DNA from: Alkaliflexus imshenetskii DSM 15055 | GTDB lineage: Bacteria > Bacteroidota > Bacteroidia > Bacteroidales > Marinilabiliaceae | Direction: 5' to 3' | DNA length: 64,000 bases | NCBI RefSeq assembly: GCF_000517065.1 | Contig: NZ_KI912105.1 | Location: 1,286,405 to 1,350,404, forward strand | Shown: in pieces, positions 9,614 through 17,521 of the stretch | How the letters are laid out: every line of letters starts with the position of its first letter | Numbering within the stretch: the first letter of the stretch is position 1 | Notes under the pieces: generated by a model | The model's input: only the letters and a program-made list of their open reading frames with translations | Databases searched by the model: none | What the model was told of the DNA's origin: nothing | Program-made: the position numbers and the translations under genes

Positions 9614-10363
9614 TCACTGATCGAGCCAATGTTTAAATTCACATACTTTATCGCGACTGACAATTAGACCTTCGTCGTGGCAATTTTCGATTTTTAATTT
9701 AAGACGGTTGGTTGAGTAGCTGATTATATCCGTTATGAAGCGAATGTTAACGATATAACTCCGGTTAATACGGAAAAAGGTTTTCGGATCAATTCTTTTT
9801 TGAAGTTGGTCGAGGGAGTAATCGAGCGCATAGTTTTTATTCCCGATTGTTTTCAAAAATGTACACTTTTCTTCAACATAAAAACAGTTGATTTCTGTAA
9901 CAGGAATGGATTGAAAACGGGATCCTACTTTTACAAAGAAACGTGTTTTCCAGGGTTTTGAAATCTGTTCAACTACCCTTGACAATTTCTCTTCCATGTC
10001 AATGGTTCTGAAAACCTTCCTGAATTTTTCCAAGGCTCTGTCTAAAGCTACTTTATCAACGGGCTTTAGCAGATAATCCACACTGTTTACATTAAAAGCT
10101 TTTATTGCATATTCGTTGTAAGCGGTTGTAAAAATTACCGGCACTTCAATTTTAAGTGTCTCAAGAATTTCGAATGAGATGCCATCGTCGAGCTGAATAT
10201 CCATAAAAATAAGGTCGGGTAACGGATTGGCCGACAGCCAATTGATGGATTGCTCAACCGATTCAAGGCTGGTAATAATCTCTATGTCAGGTGCAGTTTG
10301 GTTTAATAACCCTACAAGTCTTTCTGCGGCCAAACGTTCATCTTCAATAATTACCGCTGTCAT
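9614..10363 (-). CDS. LytTR-family response regulator
   Basis: DNA-binding response regulator of the AlgR/LytR type, 249 residues from the ATG at 10363. The receiver domain has the acidic pocket E7-D8, phospho-acceptor D55 (LIFMDIQLDDG) and the Lys in YLLKPVD. The C-terminal LytTR domain starts near residue 140 (RFFVKVGSRFQSIPVTEINCFYVE) and contains FFRINRSYIVN. A TTG 36 bases upstream (10399) keeps the frame open but would overlap the kinase gene and adds residues not expected in the family. It follows the sensor kinase by 25 bases and is presumably its partner. Confidence 0.92.
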   Translation of the reverse strand: MTAVIIEDERLAAERLVGLLNQTAPDIEIITSLESVEQSINWLSANPLPDLIFMDIQLDDGISFEILETLKIEVPVIFTTAYNEYAIKAFNVNSVDYLLKPVDKVALDRALEKFRKVFRTIDMEEKLSRVVEQISKPWKTRFFVKVGSRFQSIPVTEINCFYVEEKCTFLKTIGNKNYALDYSLDQLQKRIDPKTFFRINRSYIVNIRFITDIISYSTNRLKLKIENCHDEGLIVSRDKVCEFKHWLDQ

Positions 10364-10388
10364 GTTAATTGGTTTTGTGAAATAGAAA

Positions 10389-11423
10389 CTATAAAACAAT
10401 TGGTATGGTTACCACAAATTCACTATTGGTTTGCACAATGCGAATCTCCCGGTTTAAGATTAATTTGCAACGTTCATTTAAATTCTTCAGGCCAATGCCC
10501 GAGGAATGGGTGAGATGCATTTTCTTCTGTAAATTATTAATGACGGTAAGGCCATTTTGGTTTTCTTTATTAATGGTTATGATTAACGGGTTTGAGCGAG
10601 TGGCCTGGTTGTGTTTCAGTGCATTTTCAACCAAAAGCTGTACTGAAACCGGCAGAATAAAGGCATCTTCCACACCTTCAATATCGATGTGAAGTTCAAT
10701 CTTCTCTTCATCTCTGATTTTTCTCAGAAAGAAATATTCCTGAACAAAGCACATCTCTTTGGCAACTGTAACCAGCTTTTTTTCCTGATTATCGAGAATA
10801 TATCTATACACAGAAGCCAATTTTTGAATAAACGCTTCAGATAAATCAGGGTTGCTTTTAACCAAAGATGATAAGGTGTTAAGATTATTGAATAAAAAAT
10901 GGGGATCCAATTGATTTTTAAGTGTTTCATATTGAAAAATCAGCTTCTCTTTTTCCAATAGCTCCTGTTTTTTAAGAGCCTCAGACCATTGAACATAAAA
11001 GAAGAAAACAGATCCGATGGCAAAGCCAATCAACAACATTTTAAAGAAATTCTTCATTTCCACCGAAGTTAAAGAGGGTAGCAAATCAACCGGATTGATT
11101 CCTTGAATAAAATGTTGGAAGAGATACACTGCTACCAAAAAAATAAGCGCAATACATAATACTGTTGCATAAAAAAGAAGCAGCCGAACTATAATCGTTG
11201 CTTTAATTTTGGTCGATTTGATCTCAATAGATTTAAAGAATTGTTGACCAAGCCAAAAAAACAGTTCCAATTGAACATAGGTGATTAGTGAGATGTACCA
11301 TACTTCGGTCATCAATACCAGACTAAAAAACAGTCCAAAAAGCAAGGCTCCTGCCATTACTTTAACGCGCTGTATGAGAAACCTTTTAATAGATTTTTGT
11401 TGAGATTTTATTATGTTATGCAT
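10389..11423 (-). CDS. Membrane sensor histidine kinase, LytS/YehU (His_kinase) family
   Basis: Inner-membrane sensor kinase of 344 residues, cognate to the LytTR regulator downstream. Four hydrophobic segments occupy the first about 150 residues (two near 20-60, then about 75-105 and 125-145), with no recognisable periplasmic sensor domain. The phospho-acceptor is in QLDPHFLFNNLNTLSSL (His about residue 175), followed by the N box QLLVENALKHN and G box GIGLKNLNERC. The signal is unknown. Upstream lies 368 bases without a clear TAnnTTTG promoter. Confidence 0.92.
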   Translation of the reverse strand: MHNIIKSQQKSIKRFLIQRVKVMAGALLFGLFFSLVLMTEVWYISLITYVQLELFFWLGQQFFKSIEIKSTKIKATIIVRLLLFYATVLCIALIFLVAVYLFQHFIQGINPVDLLPSLTSVEMKNFFKMLLIGFAIGSVFFFYVQWSEALKKQELLEKEKLIFQYETLKNQLDPHFLFNNLNTLSSLVKSNPDLSEAFIQKLASVYRYILDNQEKKLVTVAKEMCFVQEYFFLRKIRDEEKIELHIDIEGVEDAFILPVSVQLLVENALKHNQATRSNPLIITINKENQNGLTVINNLQKKMHLTHSSGIGLKNLNERCKLILNREIRIVQTNSEFVVTIPIVL

Positions 11424-11791
11424 CAGAATATGTTGGTTAATTCGATTTCAAACAATTGCAAAGAATCTATCAATTGCGTGTCAGTTTATGAATAATTGAC
11501 CTGAATCCTGAAAAAAAACAGAATGCAAATGAATCAAACTATTTATCCAGCGATTAAAAGCACCATTCTGAATTCTAAATTTAGATAAAATCAACTTGAC
11601 GCGCTAATTAGGTTAAAGGTATAACAATTGCTATCTGTATGTGAATGCAACTAAAACTGAATTAGCTTTTCCAAAACATGAACCATTGCACGCGTTTAAT
11701 CACAAAGCCTGAGGGATACAGCTTATAGCAAATCAACCTGGCTAAAATATTCGTTGAAGTTGGTCTGACCAGGTTGATTTGCCTGACATAA
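11424..11791. other. Intergenic region between the kinase and a lipoprotein gene
   Basis: 368 bases, AT-rich, with no convincing reading frame. It should contain the start region of the minus-strand kinase operon, but neither strand shows a TAnnTTTG match near the kinase start. The only structured element is the inverted repeat at 11728-11782, listed separately. Confidence 0.5.
11728..11782. repeat. 14-bp perfect inverted repeat downstream of the 277-aa lipoprotein
   Basis: Arms gcaaatcaacctgg (11728-11741) and ccaggttgatttgc (11769-11782) are exact complements separated by 27 bases. It lies just after the stop of the minus-strand lipoprotein gene. There is no T-run on either side, so it is not a standard Rho-independent terminator. 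It could act as a 3' end-stabilising hairpin or a dyad protein-binding site. Confidence 0.75.
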
Positions 11792-12625
11792 CTACCTGAT
11801 GGTTTGAAGCTTGATAACCTCAATCTCCCTGATTGTATTTACCAATTGCTTATTGGTCTGGCCCGGCAACAGCAGTTCCATTGTTACGTTTTCAAACAGG
11901 GTGGCATACTCAATTTGTTTATCTTCAAGCGACACCCAAATATTCCCCCAGTAATTGCTAAGACCCTTAATTTCAAGCCCGTCAGCCACAACTTCGAGGG
12001 GATTGTTTAAAGTTCGGTAATCAATTACGGCGCAAAGCTCATTGTTCTGTTTAGAAATTCCTGTCCAGGTAAGCTCCATATTTTTGTTTTCAAAGAACCC
12101 TTGACCAGCCAGATCCATTTTTTGATTAAACTCAACGGCTTTATAAGGTTTGTTTAGTTCAAGTTTATCAAAGCAAAGCCAAGCCAAACCTTCTATCCCC
12201 ATCATATCCCAAATCAAATTTTTGGTAAATGCACTATGGTCGGTAAATGTTTGAAATTTCTCAGGGTTGAGCATATCCCTCGAAATCACATAGGTAAAAT
12301 TTTCCATGTAATCGATTGTTTGTTCATCAGTATACGCTTCATCGGGATGCATTGAGAATGCCACAGTAACATTGTTCCATTTCACAGCGCCACCTGCCAG
12401 GCCTCTTGTATACTCACCTTTGAGCCTCATTTTACTATGGAAGTTGCCAAAAATATCACCGTTGTGATGGTCGGTAATCATCAAGTAAGTTTGAACTTCG
12501 TCGTTTAATTCAAGATTATCAGGCAATCTTGAAAACAGGGAGTCATCAATCTTAAGTTGAGATTGTGCACAACTCATGACAATAATTGCCAGAATAAGCA
12601 TTTGGAAAAGTTTTAGTGTTTTCAT
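11792..12625 (-). CDS. Putative lipoprotein, function unknown (277 aa)
   Basis: The 277-residue product starts MKTLKLFQMLILAIIVMSCAQ, a signal peptide with a type II cleavage site before Cys19, so it is probably a lipid-anchored periplasmic or surface protein. The remainder is hydrophilic, with Trp/Tyr-rich stretches (NLIWDMMGIEGLAWLCF, NYWGNIWVSLEDKQ) suggestive of a beta-rich fold. I recognise no domain. It is transcribed alone, with a promoter-like element 80 bases upstream and an inverted repeat after its stop. Confidence 0.75.
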   Translation of the reverse strand: MKTLKLFQMLILAIIVMSCAQSQLKIDDSLFSRLPDNLELNDEVQTYLMITDHHNGDIFGNFHSKMRLKGEYTRGLAGGAVKWNNVTVAFSMHPDEAYTDEQTIDYMENFTYVISRDMLNPEKFQTFTDHSAFTKNLIWDMMGIEGLAWLCFDKLELNKPYKAVEFNQKMDLAGQGFFENKNMELTWTGISKQNNELCAVIDYRTLNNPLEVVADGLEIKGLSNYWGNIWVSLEDKQIEYATLFENVTMELLLPGQTNKQLVNTIREIEVIKLQTIR

Positions 12626-12703
12626 CTGAATGAGTTTTAAAAGTTAAATGACTGAATACCCACTGGGAATTGTCTTTTTGTCGTTTTTGAATGAATAACA
12701 GCT

Positions 12704-12711
12704 CAAAATTA
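12704..12711 (-). promoter_or_regulatory. Bacteroidota -7 element upstream of the 277-aa lipoprotein
   Basis: On the minus strand the bases read TAATTTTG, a match to TAnnTTTG, about 79 bases before the ATG. No strong -33 element is obvious. Confidence 0.4.
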
Positions 12712-12840
12712 AGGCGTTGAAGACTGCGACAAAAATTTAAGGTGATGAACGGGCATTATACATGGTTGTGCCGGAAACTGAGCTGACGAATGGGAGGCGA
12801 AGAAGAGTTTTAACTTTTTTGAAAAAAAATGATTTCACCA

Positions 12841-12870
12841 TTTGTATAAAACAAAAAACTGTTATCTTTG
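12841..12870 (+). promoter_or_regulatory. Promoter upstream of tRNA-Gly
   Basis: TTTG at 12841-12844 and TATCTTTG at 12863-12870, spaced by 18 bases, match the Bacteroidota -33/-7 pattern well. Transcription would start near 12877, leaving a 5' trailer of about 64 bases to be removed from the tRNA precursor. Confidence 0.65.
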
Positions 12871-12940
12871 CACTGCTTTTGCGCGAAAACGCTTCTGGAA
12901 GTTAGAATGTACGTACCAAGCAAAGGTGAATTTTAAAAAT

Positions 12941-13013
<73 letters not shown>

Positions 13014-13021
13014 CTCTGAAC

Positions 13022-13047
13022 AATCCCCTTCCTCGGGGATTTTTTTC
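13022..13047 (+). terminator. Terminator between tRNA-Gly and tRNA-Leu
   Basis: Stem aatcccc / ggggatt with loop ttcctc, followed by a run of T. It suggests that the two tRNA genes are largely separate transcripts. Confidence 0.75.
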
Positions 13048-13065
13048 ACTTAATGATTTTGGTCT

Positions 13066-13153
13066 GCCCGGATGGTGGAATTGGTAGACACGCAGGACTT
13101 AAAATCCTGTGGCCATTGCGGCCGTGCCGGTTCGACCCCGGCTCCGGGTACCA
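13066..13153 (+). tRNA. tRNA-Leu (anticodon TAA)
   Basis: Class II tRNA with a long variable arm (tggccattgcggccg). Acceptor gcccgga pairs with tccgggt; anticodon stem cagga/tcctg with loop cttaaaa gives anticodon TAA; the T arm contains ggttcgaccccgg. Unlike the neighbouring tRNA-Gly, the 3' CCA (13151-13153) is encoded. Confidence 0.95.
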
Positions 13154-13157
13154 TTTC

Positions 13158-13199
13158 ACAACAAAGCCTCCTGAATTTTCGGGAGGCTTTGTTGTTTTA
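13158..13199 (+). terminator. Strong terminator after tRNA-Leu
   Basis: Fourteen-base arms acaacaaagcctcc / ggaggctttgttgt with a 10-base loop, followed by tttat. It starts 4 bases after the tRNA end. Confidence 0.8.
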
Positions 13200-13255
13200 T
13201 ATATGAAATGTGTAAGTTGAGGTACACAAATCAACGAAAGTATTGTTGTAACCCG

Positions 13256-14452
13256 TCATTTCACCACATGCCTAATCTCCAATAAATCATCAAAATGCCT
13301 GGTACTACCTGCTATCTTGACACTTATACGCCAACTTTTAGAATAGTTATACAACAAATCCGAATTAGCTGGAAAAATCCAGTTGGGCAATAAAATACGT
13401 ATTTCTTCAGTAGTTGCAGACAAAACTTTGATTTCCACTCCACTTATATAAACTTTATTATTTTTAAGTACCGGGTTAAAATATTGCCCTATGAGGGTAA
13501 TCTCAATAGGCATACTAAAGTCCTCGATTATTTTGGGATTGAAATCAGTAAGTATAAACTCCTTTAGATAAAAAGGAAGATCGGCCAAACCCATCAAAAA
13601 ACCAGATCTTATAGATATCACAGGCGTTTCACTTGTAAGAACAACAGGCACTTTTACCTTTAACTCTCTATCAGAAATTTCAATCACTTGCGCAATGACG
13701 TCATCGAAATACACTGACGCTATTTTTCCAACATATCCAAGATTTCCGCCTTTGATTGTTATCACGTCACCATAAGTTCCCGTTTGCGGAGAAACTTGAT
13801 GAATTACTGGAATTAAATAACTAAAAAACTCAGCAGAGGTAGTCGGGTTATCTCCCGTTTGCACTGTAATAGGCACATGAAGTTCATTTGGCAAAATGGG
13901 AACAACAACTTTAATTAATGAATCACTATTAGTAACAATATTCTGTGCCTCTACTGTTCCAAACATAACCCGATTTCTAATACCACTAAAGCGCATACCC
14001 CTGATAGTAATAGTATCACCAAACAAGGCAGTGTGAGGATAAAATGAGTTTATAACCGGCGGCAAACTTCCTTCGCTTACAAACGAAAGCAAATTTCCCA
14101 TCGACACATAATCCTTGGTGCGTGCAAATGCCCTTAAATTATAAGTTACCCCTTTTTCGAGAGCCGCATCTATTGTTGCTGAGAAAGCACCTGATTGTGT
14201 GACGCTGTTGGTAAGTGCCTTTTCTGAACGATTGAAATTAAACTCCATACCTTCTCGTACAACCAGAAATCCCGACTCAATTACCGGCGATGATCCCTGA
14301 GCAATTATTTCTCCATGCAGCACAGCTCCTGTTAAGGAAGCATCTGTTACAAAAAGAGTTTGTACCCTTGGATAATCAAATGATTCAAGAACCTCATAAC
14401 TGCATGAGAAAAAAAGGAATACAGAAGAGATTATAATTAGTCGTATTTTCAT
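13256..14452 (-). CDS. IPT/TIG-domain lipoprotein
   Basis: The 398-residue product has a signal peptide with lipobox LFFSC (Cys17), so it is probably anchored in the outer membrane. An N-terminal beta domain (about residues 30-130, ending YNLRAFART) is followed by IPT/TIG immunoglobulin-like repeats: PVINSFYPHTALFGDTITI, PVIHQVSPQTGTYGDVITI and a diverged third at about residue 290 (TDFNPKIIEDFSMPIEITL). Such proteins often bind glycans or partner proteins at the surface. It begins 5 bases after the stop of the beta-barrel gene, so the two are very likely translated from one mRNA. The ligand is unknown. Confidence 0.82.
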   Translation of the reverse strand: MKIRLIIISSVFLFFSCSYEVLESFDYPRVQTLFVTDASLTGAVLHGEIIAQGSSPVIESGFLVVREGMEFNFNRSEKALTNSVTQSGAFSATIDAALEKGVTYNLRAFARTKDYVSMGNLLSFVSEGSLPPVINSFYPHTALFGDTITIRGMRFSGIRNRVMFGTVEAQNIVTNSDSLIKVVVPILPNELHVPITVQTGDNPTTSAEFFSYLIPVIHQVSPQTGTYGDVITIKGGNLGYVGKIASVYFDDVIAQVIEISDRELKVKVPVVLTSETPVISIRSGFLMGLADLPFYLKEFILTDFNPKIIEDFSMPIEITLIGQYFNPVLKNNKVYISGVEIKVLSATTEEIRILLPNWIFPANSDLLYNYSKSWRISVKIAGSTRHFDDLLEIRHVVK

Positions 14453-14457
14453 GACGA

Positions 14458-15726
14458 TTACAGTTTTAATCCAATAGAAAGGCCAAAAGTTGTCATTTCA
14501 ACCTTTGTAAAGATTTTATCAACAGAAAAGTTTCTGCCATACTGACCATAGACATTAGCAAATGCATCGATATTGTAAAACAACTTACCTGTTACCCCTG
14601 CTCCTATGTAAAATCCTCCATGGTTAATACCAAAATATTCCACCTCCACAGAATTGGATGTAACTACACCCTGATACACAAAATCCTTGGATCCTTCAGT
14701 GTCTCTGTTCAATAAATAATAATGGTAAAAACCGGCAATCACCTCAGGTCTGACTCTGCCTGTTGGATAGGTGTACTTTAGCCCCAATTTACTGTAGATG
14801 TTCTGAGTGTATAAATGCACAAAGTTCTTCTCGGTGTGATATGGTGAAATAATTTCCCGGGTTCCATACAAATAATCTTCTTTATATTGTCCGCTAAGGC
14901 ATACGGAAAGCTTTTCATTGAGACGCGGCATGGCAATCTCTAAACCCAATCCAATACCTGGTCTAATGCTCGGATCAAAATCAAATCCATCAAGACTATG
15001 ATACTTGGAAATTTTAAGATATGTCATCGACATGTCAACAAAAGGGGCAAACCGTACTTTAAAAGTGGGAATTTTAGCTTCAAATACGATGCAATCATCA
15101 TCGGGGCAAACTATTTCATGATATTTGCGGGTAACATTTACCAATGAGCGGTGAGACAACGTTGTTTTACGAATATCGTTTTGAAGCTCCGGACTTTCCT
15201 GAAATGTATAATTTAAGAGTCCAATATAGCGTCTGTTTCGATGTCTAAATCTACGCGAGCCCTGCTTAACCTCTCTGTTTTCCTCATTAAGCTCGATCAA
15301 CTCGCCGTCATCCTTCTCAATAAAATACGCACTTTGCAAAAGATTTCTATAGAAATAAAGATTGGCAATGCCTTTAAATAGAAACTCAACAAATACAGTC
15401 CCATTGACCCAGTCGGTATGCACCTCTTTCGAAATAAAAAATTTACCATCATCCACAAAACGATATCCGGTAATTTCTTCAGGGAAGTACTCCTTTACAA
15501 CGCCATCAAGTGAAGCTTTAAAAGCACAAACCCGCATATTACGCACTTCGCCTCGGAAATCTATATAACCATATATTGTATCAGATTCAAGTGTGATGAC
15601 ATACGCACTTCGAAAATCACTTTGAGAAAATAGTGTGGAAGCAAGCAGGAGAAAGGAGAAGACGCATAGCGACCGAATGTAAACAGTCAATCGCTCCAGG
15701 CCAGAACAATTCAGGGGCAAAGACAT
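14458..15726 (-). CDS. Putative outer-membrane beta-barrel protein, function unknown
   Basis: The 422-residue product has an N-terminal hydrophobic export signal (about residues 15-35, ending LFSQ) preceded by an unusually long n-region, so the true start may be further in, though no better ATG is visible. The first half has the Bacteroidota pattern ITLESDTIYGYIDFRGEVRNMRV. The second half (from about residue 220) alternates aromatic and polar residues in strand-like segments and ends SIGLKL, as in 8-12-stranded outer-membrane barrels. It is paired with the IPT lipoprotein 5 bases downstream. No specific substrate can be inferred. Confidence 0.72.
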   Translation of the reverse strand: MSLPLNCSGLERLTVYIRSLCVFSFLLLASTLFSQSDFRSAYVITLESDTIYGYIDFRGEVRNMRVCAFKASLDGVVKEYFPEEITGYRFVDDGKFFISKEVHTDWVNGTVFVEFLFKGIANLYFYRNLLQSAYFIEKDDGELIELNEENREVKQGSRRFRHRNRRYIGLLNYTFQESPELQNDIRKTTLSHRSLVNVTRKYHEIVCPDDDCIVFEAKIPTFKVRFAPFVDMSMTYLKISKYHSLDGFDFDPSIRPGIGLGLEIAMPRLNEKLSVCLSGQYKEDYLYGTREIISPYHTEKNFVHLYTQNIYSKLGLKYTYPTGRVRPEVIAGFYHYYLLNRDTEGSKDFVYQGVVTSNSVEVEYFGINHGGFYIGAGVTGKLFYNIDAFANVYGQYGRNFSVDKIFTKVEMTTFGLSIGLKL

Positions 15727-15965
15727 AAAAATTGGTATTAGGGTAGAACTTTTTCAATGAGAAGTTTTTAAATCAAAACCACACAACAATATTAATTAAT
15801 ATTCAACAATAATTAACAATATCAAAGCAAAATAAATCAAGAATTCTAATGTTCTACAAGAAGACTTTTACGCCACTTTTGCGTGATATCTGTATTTTCA
15901 AAAAAAGTTTAGAATTGATAGAGATACGCACCAACTAATCAATTGTCCGATATAACTATTTTGTT

Positions 15966-15973
15966 TATTTTTG
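15966..15973 (+). promoter_or_regulatory. Bacteroidota -7 element upstream of the RHH-like gene
   Basis: TATTTTTG matches TAnnTTTG and lies 21 bases before the ATG at 15995. Confidence 0.5.
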
Positions 15974-15994
15974 GTGCTTTAAAACAACGTTTTG

Positions 15995-16267
15995 ATGGCA
16001 AAAAAGGCGAAAACCAAAGAGACTCTCCCGCCAAGCTTACGCACAGAAGCATACAAGAGAAGACACAAAGCAGTGATACTCCTTAACGATAAGGAGCTGG
16101 AAGCCATTGAAATGTATTGTAAAAAATACAAAGTAAAGAGCAAAACCGGCTTCATGCGCGAAGCTGTATTACGTACCGTTATGGCTCAGTTTCTGGAAGA
16201 TTACCCCACACTGTTTGAGAAGAAGGAACTTGACAACCTGGTTGTTCGACATGTAGCAGAACCCTGA
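15995..16267 (+). CDS. Small basic protein with ribbon-helix-helix-like fold (90 aa)
   Basis: Ninety residues from the ATG at 15995 (a TTG one codon earlier is less likely). The basic N-terminus (MAKKAKTKET) is followed by a pattern typical of ribbon-helix-helix DNA-binding domains: a strand VILLNDKE, helix LEAIEMYCKKY, the turn KVKSKTG and helix FMREAVLRTVMAQFL. The C-terminal EDYPTLFEKKEL is acidic. No toxin-like gene is adjacent, so a free-standing regulator is more likely than an antitoxin. It has its own promoter and ends 1 base before the convergent flavodoxin gene. Confidence 0.7.
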   Translation: MAKKAKTKETLPPSLRTEAYKRRHKAVILLNDKELEAIEMYCKKYKVKSKTGFMREAVLRTVMAQFLEDYPTLFEKKELDNLVVRHVAEP

Positions 16268-16268
16268 T

Positions 16269-16769
16269 TTATAAAGAAACTTCGATTGATTCCACCCATT
16301 TTCGCAACCTGAAATCGGTCAGATCCGGCTCATTGTCCTCATCAAGTGCCAGTCCAACAAACATCTCATCACGTACAGCACGAGATGTTGCAAAATCATA
16401 GTCATCGGCCGGCCAATGGCCAACAAATTGTGCACCCTTATCTTGCAGCAGATCAAACAATTTTCCCATGCCGTCACAAAAAGTATCGGGGTAGTTGTGT
16501 TGATCACCCAAACCAAACAGGGCAATGGTTTTTCCGTTTAAATCCTGCTTAACCAGCATCTCCACAAAAGTCTCAAACTCATCCTGCAACATCCCGACAC
16601 CCCAGGTTGATGTGCCCAATATGAGATTTGAAAACTGACCAATGCGCTCGGGAGTTGCTTCGTGAACCGGCAGCAATACTGAACCGGTCAGAAGTTTATG
16701 TAATTTTTCGGCCACAAAACGTGTGTTACCTAGAGAAGAGCCAAATATAATTGCAGTAGTTCGTGTCAT
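16269..16769 (-). CDS. fldA: Flavodoxin
   Basis: FMN-binding electron carrier of 166 residues from the ATG at 16769; an upstream in-frame ATG at 16814 would add 15 residues not seen in flavodoxins. The phosphate-binding loop is FGSSLGNTRFVAEKL (about residues 7-21; the usual T-x-T-G-x-T is changed to SSLGNT), the first isoalloxazine loop is GTSTWGVGMLQDEF, and the second is FGLGDQHNYPDTFCDGMG. It is the last gene of a probable minus-strand run M16 protease, O-methyltransferase, flavodoxin. Confidence 0.9.
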   Translation of the reverse strand: MTRTTAIIFGSSLGNTRFVAEKLHKLLTGSVLLPVHEATPERIGQFSNLILGTSTWGVGMLQDEFETFVEMLVKQDLNGKTIALFGLGDQHNYPDTFCDGMGKLFDLLQDKGAQFVGHWPADDYDFATSRAVRDEMFVGLALDEDNEPDLTDFRLRKWVESIEVSL

Positions 16770-16833
16770 CCTTCTGTTTTCAGAGTTAAACAAAAAGGTA
16801 GTCGTTGGGTTCAAACCAATGGCACAGTAACCA

Positions 16834-17466
16834 CTACTTCTTACGAATAAGCGTTAAACCATCGCGTATTGGCAAAATTACTTTCTCCACACGCGCATCG
16901 GCTTTCACCATATCGTTAAAATCCATTATTCCTTTCGTATATTCATCATCGGGCATGTTTGGCTGTGATACTTTACCTCCCCACAAAATATTGTCGGCCA
17001 AAATGTATCCACCCTGATTCAAACGAGGAAAAACAGCATTGTAATAAGCAGGATACTGCCTCTTGTCACCATCCATAAAAACCAAATCGAAATTCATGGT
17101 TAGCTTATCAATCACATCAAGTGCATCACCAATATGCAGTGTAATTTGATTGCTGACACCCGCTTTGTGAAAGAATCTGCGGATTACGGATTCAAGCTCA
17201 TCATTTACCTCGATGGTATGAATATGTGCCTGAGAGCTTAAACCCCTGACCATGCTAATAGCCGAATAGCCGGTAAAAGTACCAATCTCAAGAACTGCCT
17301 GAGGATTTATCATCCGGCATAACATTTTAAGAAGGGTGCCTTGCAAATGACCGGAGAGCATACGCGCCCGCAACACGTTTAAGTGGGTAAAACGATCGAG
17401 CTCACGCAGCACATCCTCCTCCGCATCGATGTGTTCAAGTATGTATTTCTCAAGATCCAAATCCAT
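16834..17466 (-). CDS. Class I SAM-dependent O-methyltransferase (CCoAOMT-like)
   Basis: Soluble methyltransferase of 210 residues in the caffeoyl-CoA/catechol O-methyltransferase family. The SAM-binding motif is VLEIGTFTGYSAISM (about residues 56-70), with the acidic residue in HTIEVNDEL and the metal/substrate motif DLVFMDGDKRQYPAYY (about 129-144) and ILADNILWGGKV. The physiological substrate is not known for bacterial members of this type. It lies 55 bases after the M16 protease stop. Confidence 0.88.
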   Translation of the reverse strand: MDLDLEKYILEHIDAEEDVLRELDRFTHLNVLRARMLSGHLQGTLLKMLCRMINPQAVLEIGTFTGYSAISMVRGLSSQAHIHTIEVNDELESVIRRFFHKAGVSNQITLHIGDALDVIDKLTMNFDLVFMDGDKRQYPAYYNAVFPRLNQGGYILADNILWGGKVSQPNMPDDEYTKGIMDFNDMVKADARVEKVILPIRDGLTLIRKK

Positions 17467-17521
17467 ATACGCTTATAATCAATGACACACAGAAAATCTG
17501 ATACTGTTAAAATAGAAATCT

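Larger units (their letters stand above)
12626..12940. other. Intergenic region between lipoprotein gene and tRNA-Gly
   Basis: 315 bases holding a minus-strand promoter candidate (12704-12711) and a strong plus-strand promoter for the tRNA (12863-12870). A more GC-rich stretch near 12730-12800 shows no frame or hairpin that I can support. Confidence 0.5.

Noticed and set aside
13046-13234. 62-residue minus-strand frame with PEPGSNRHG
   Set aside because: It is antisense to tRNA-Leu; this motif is a familiar artefact of translating tRNA genes and their flanks.
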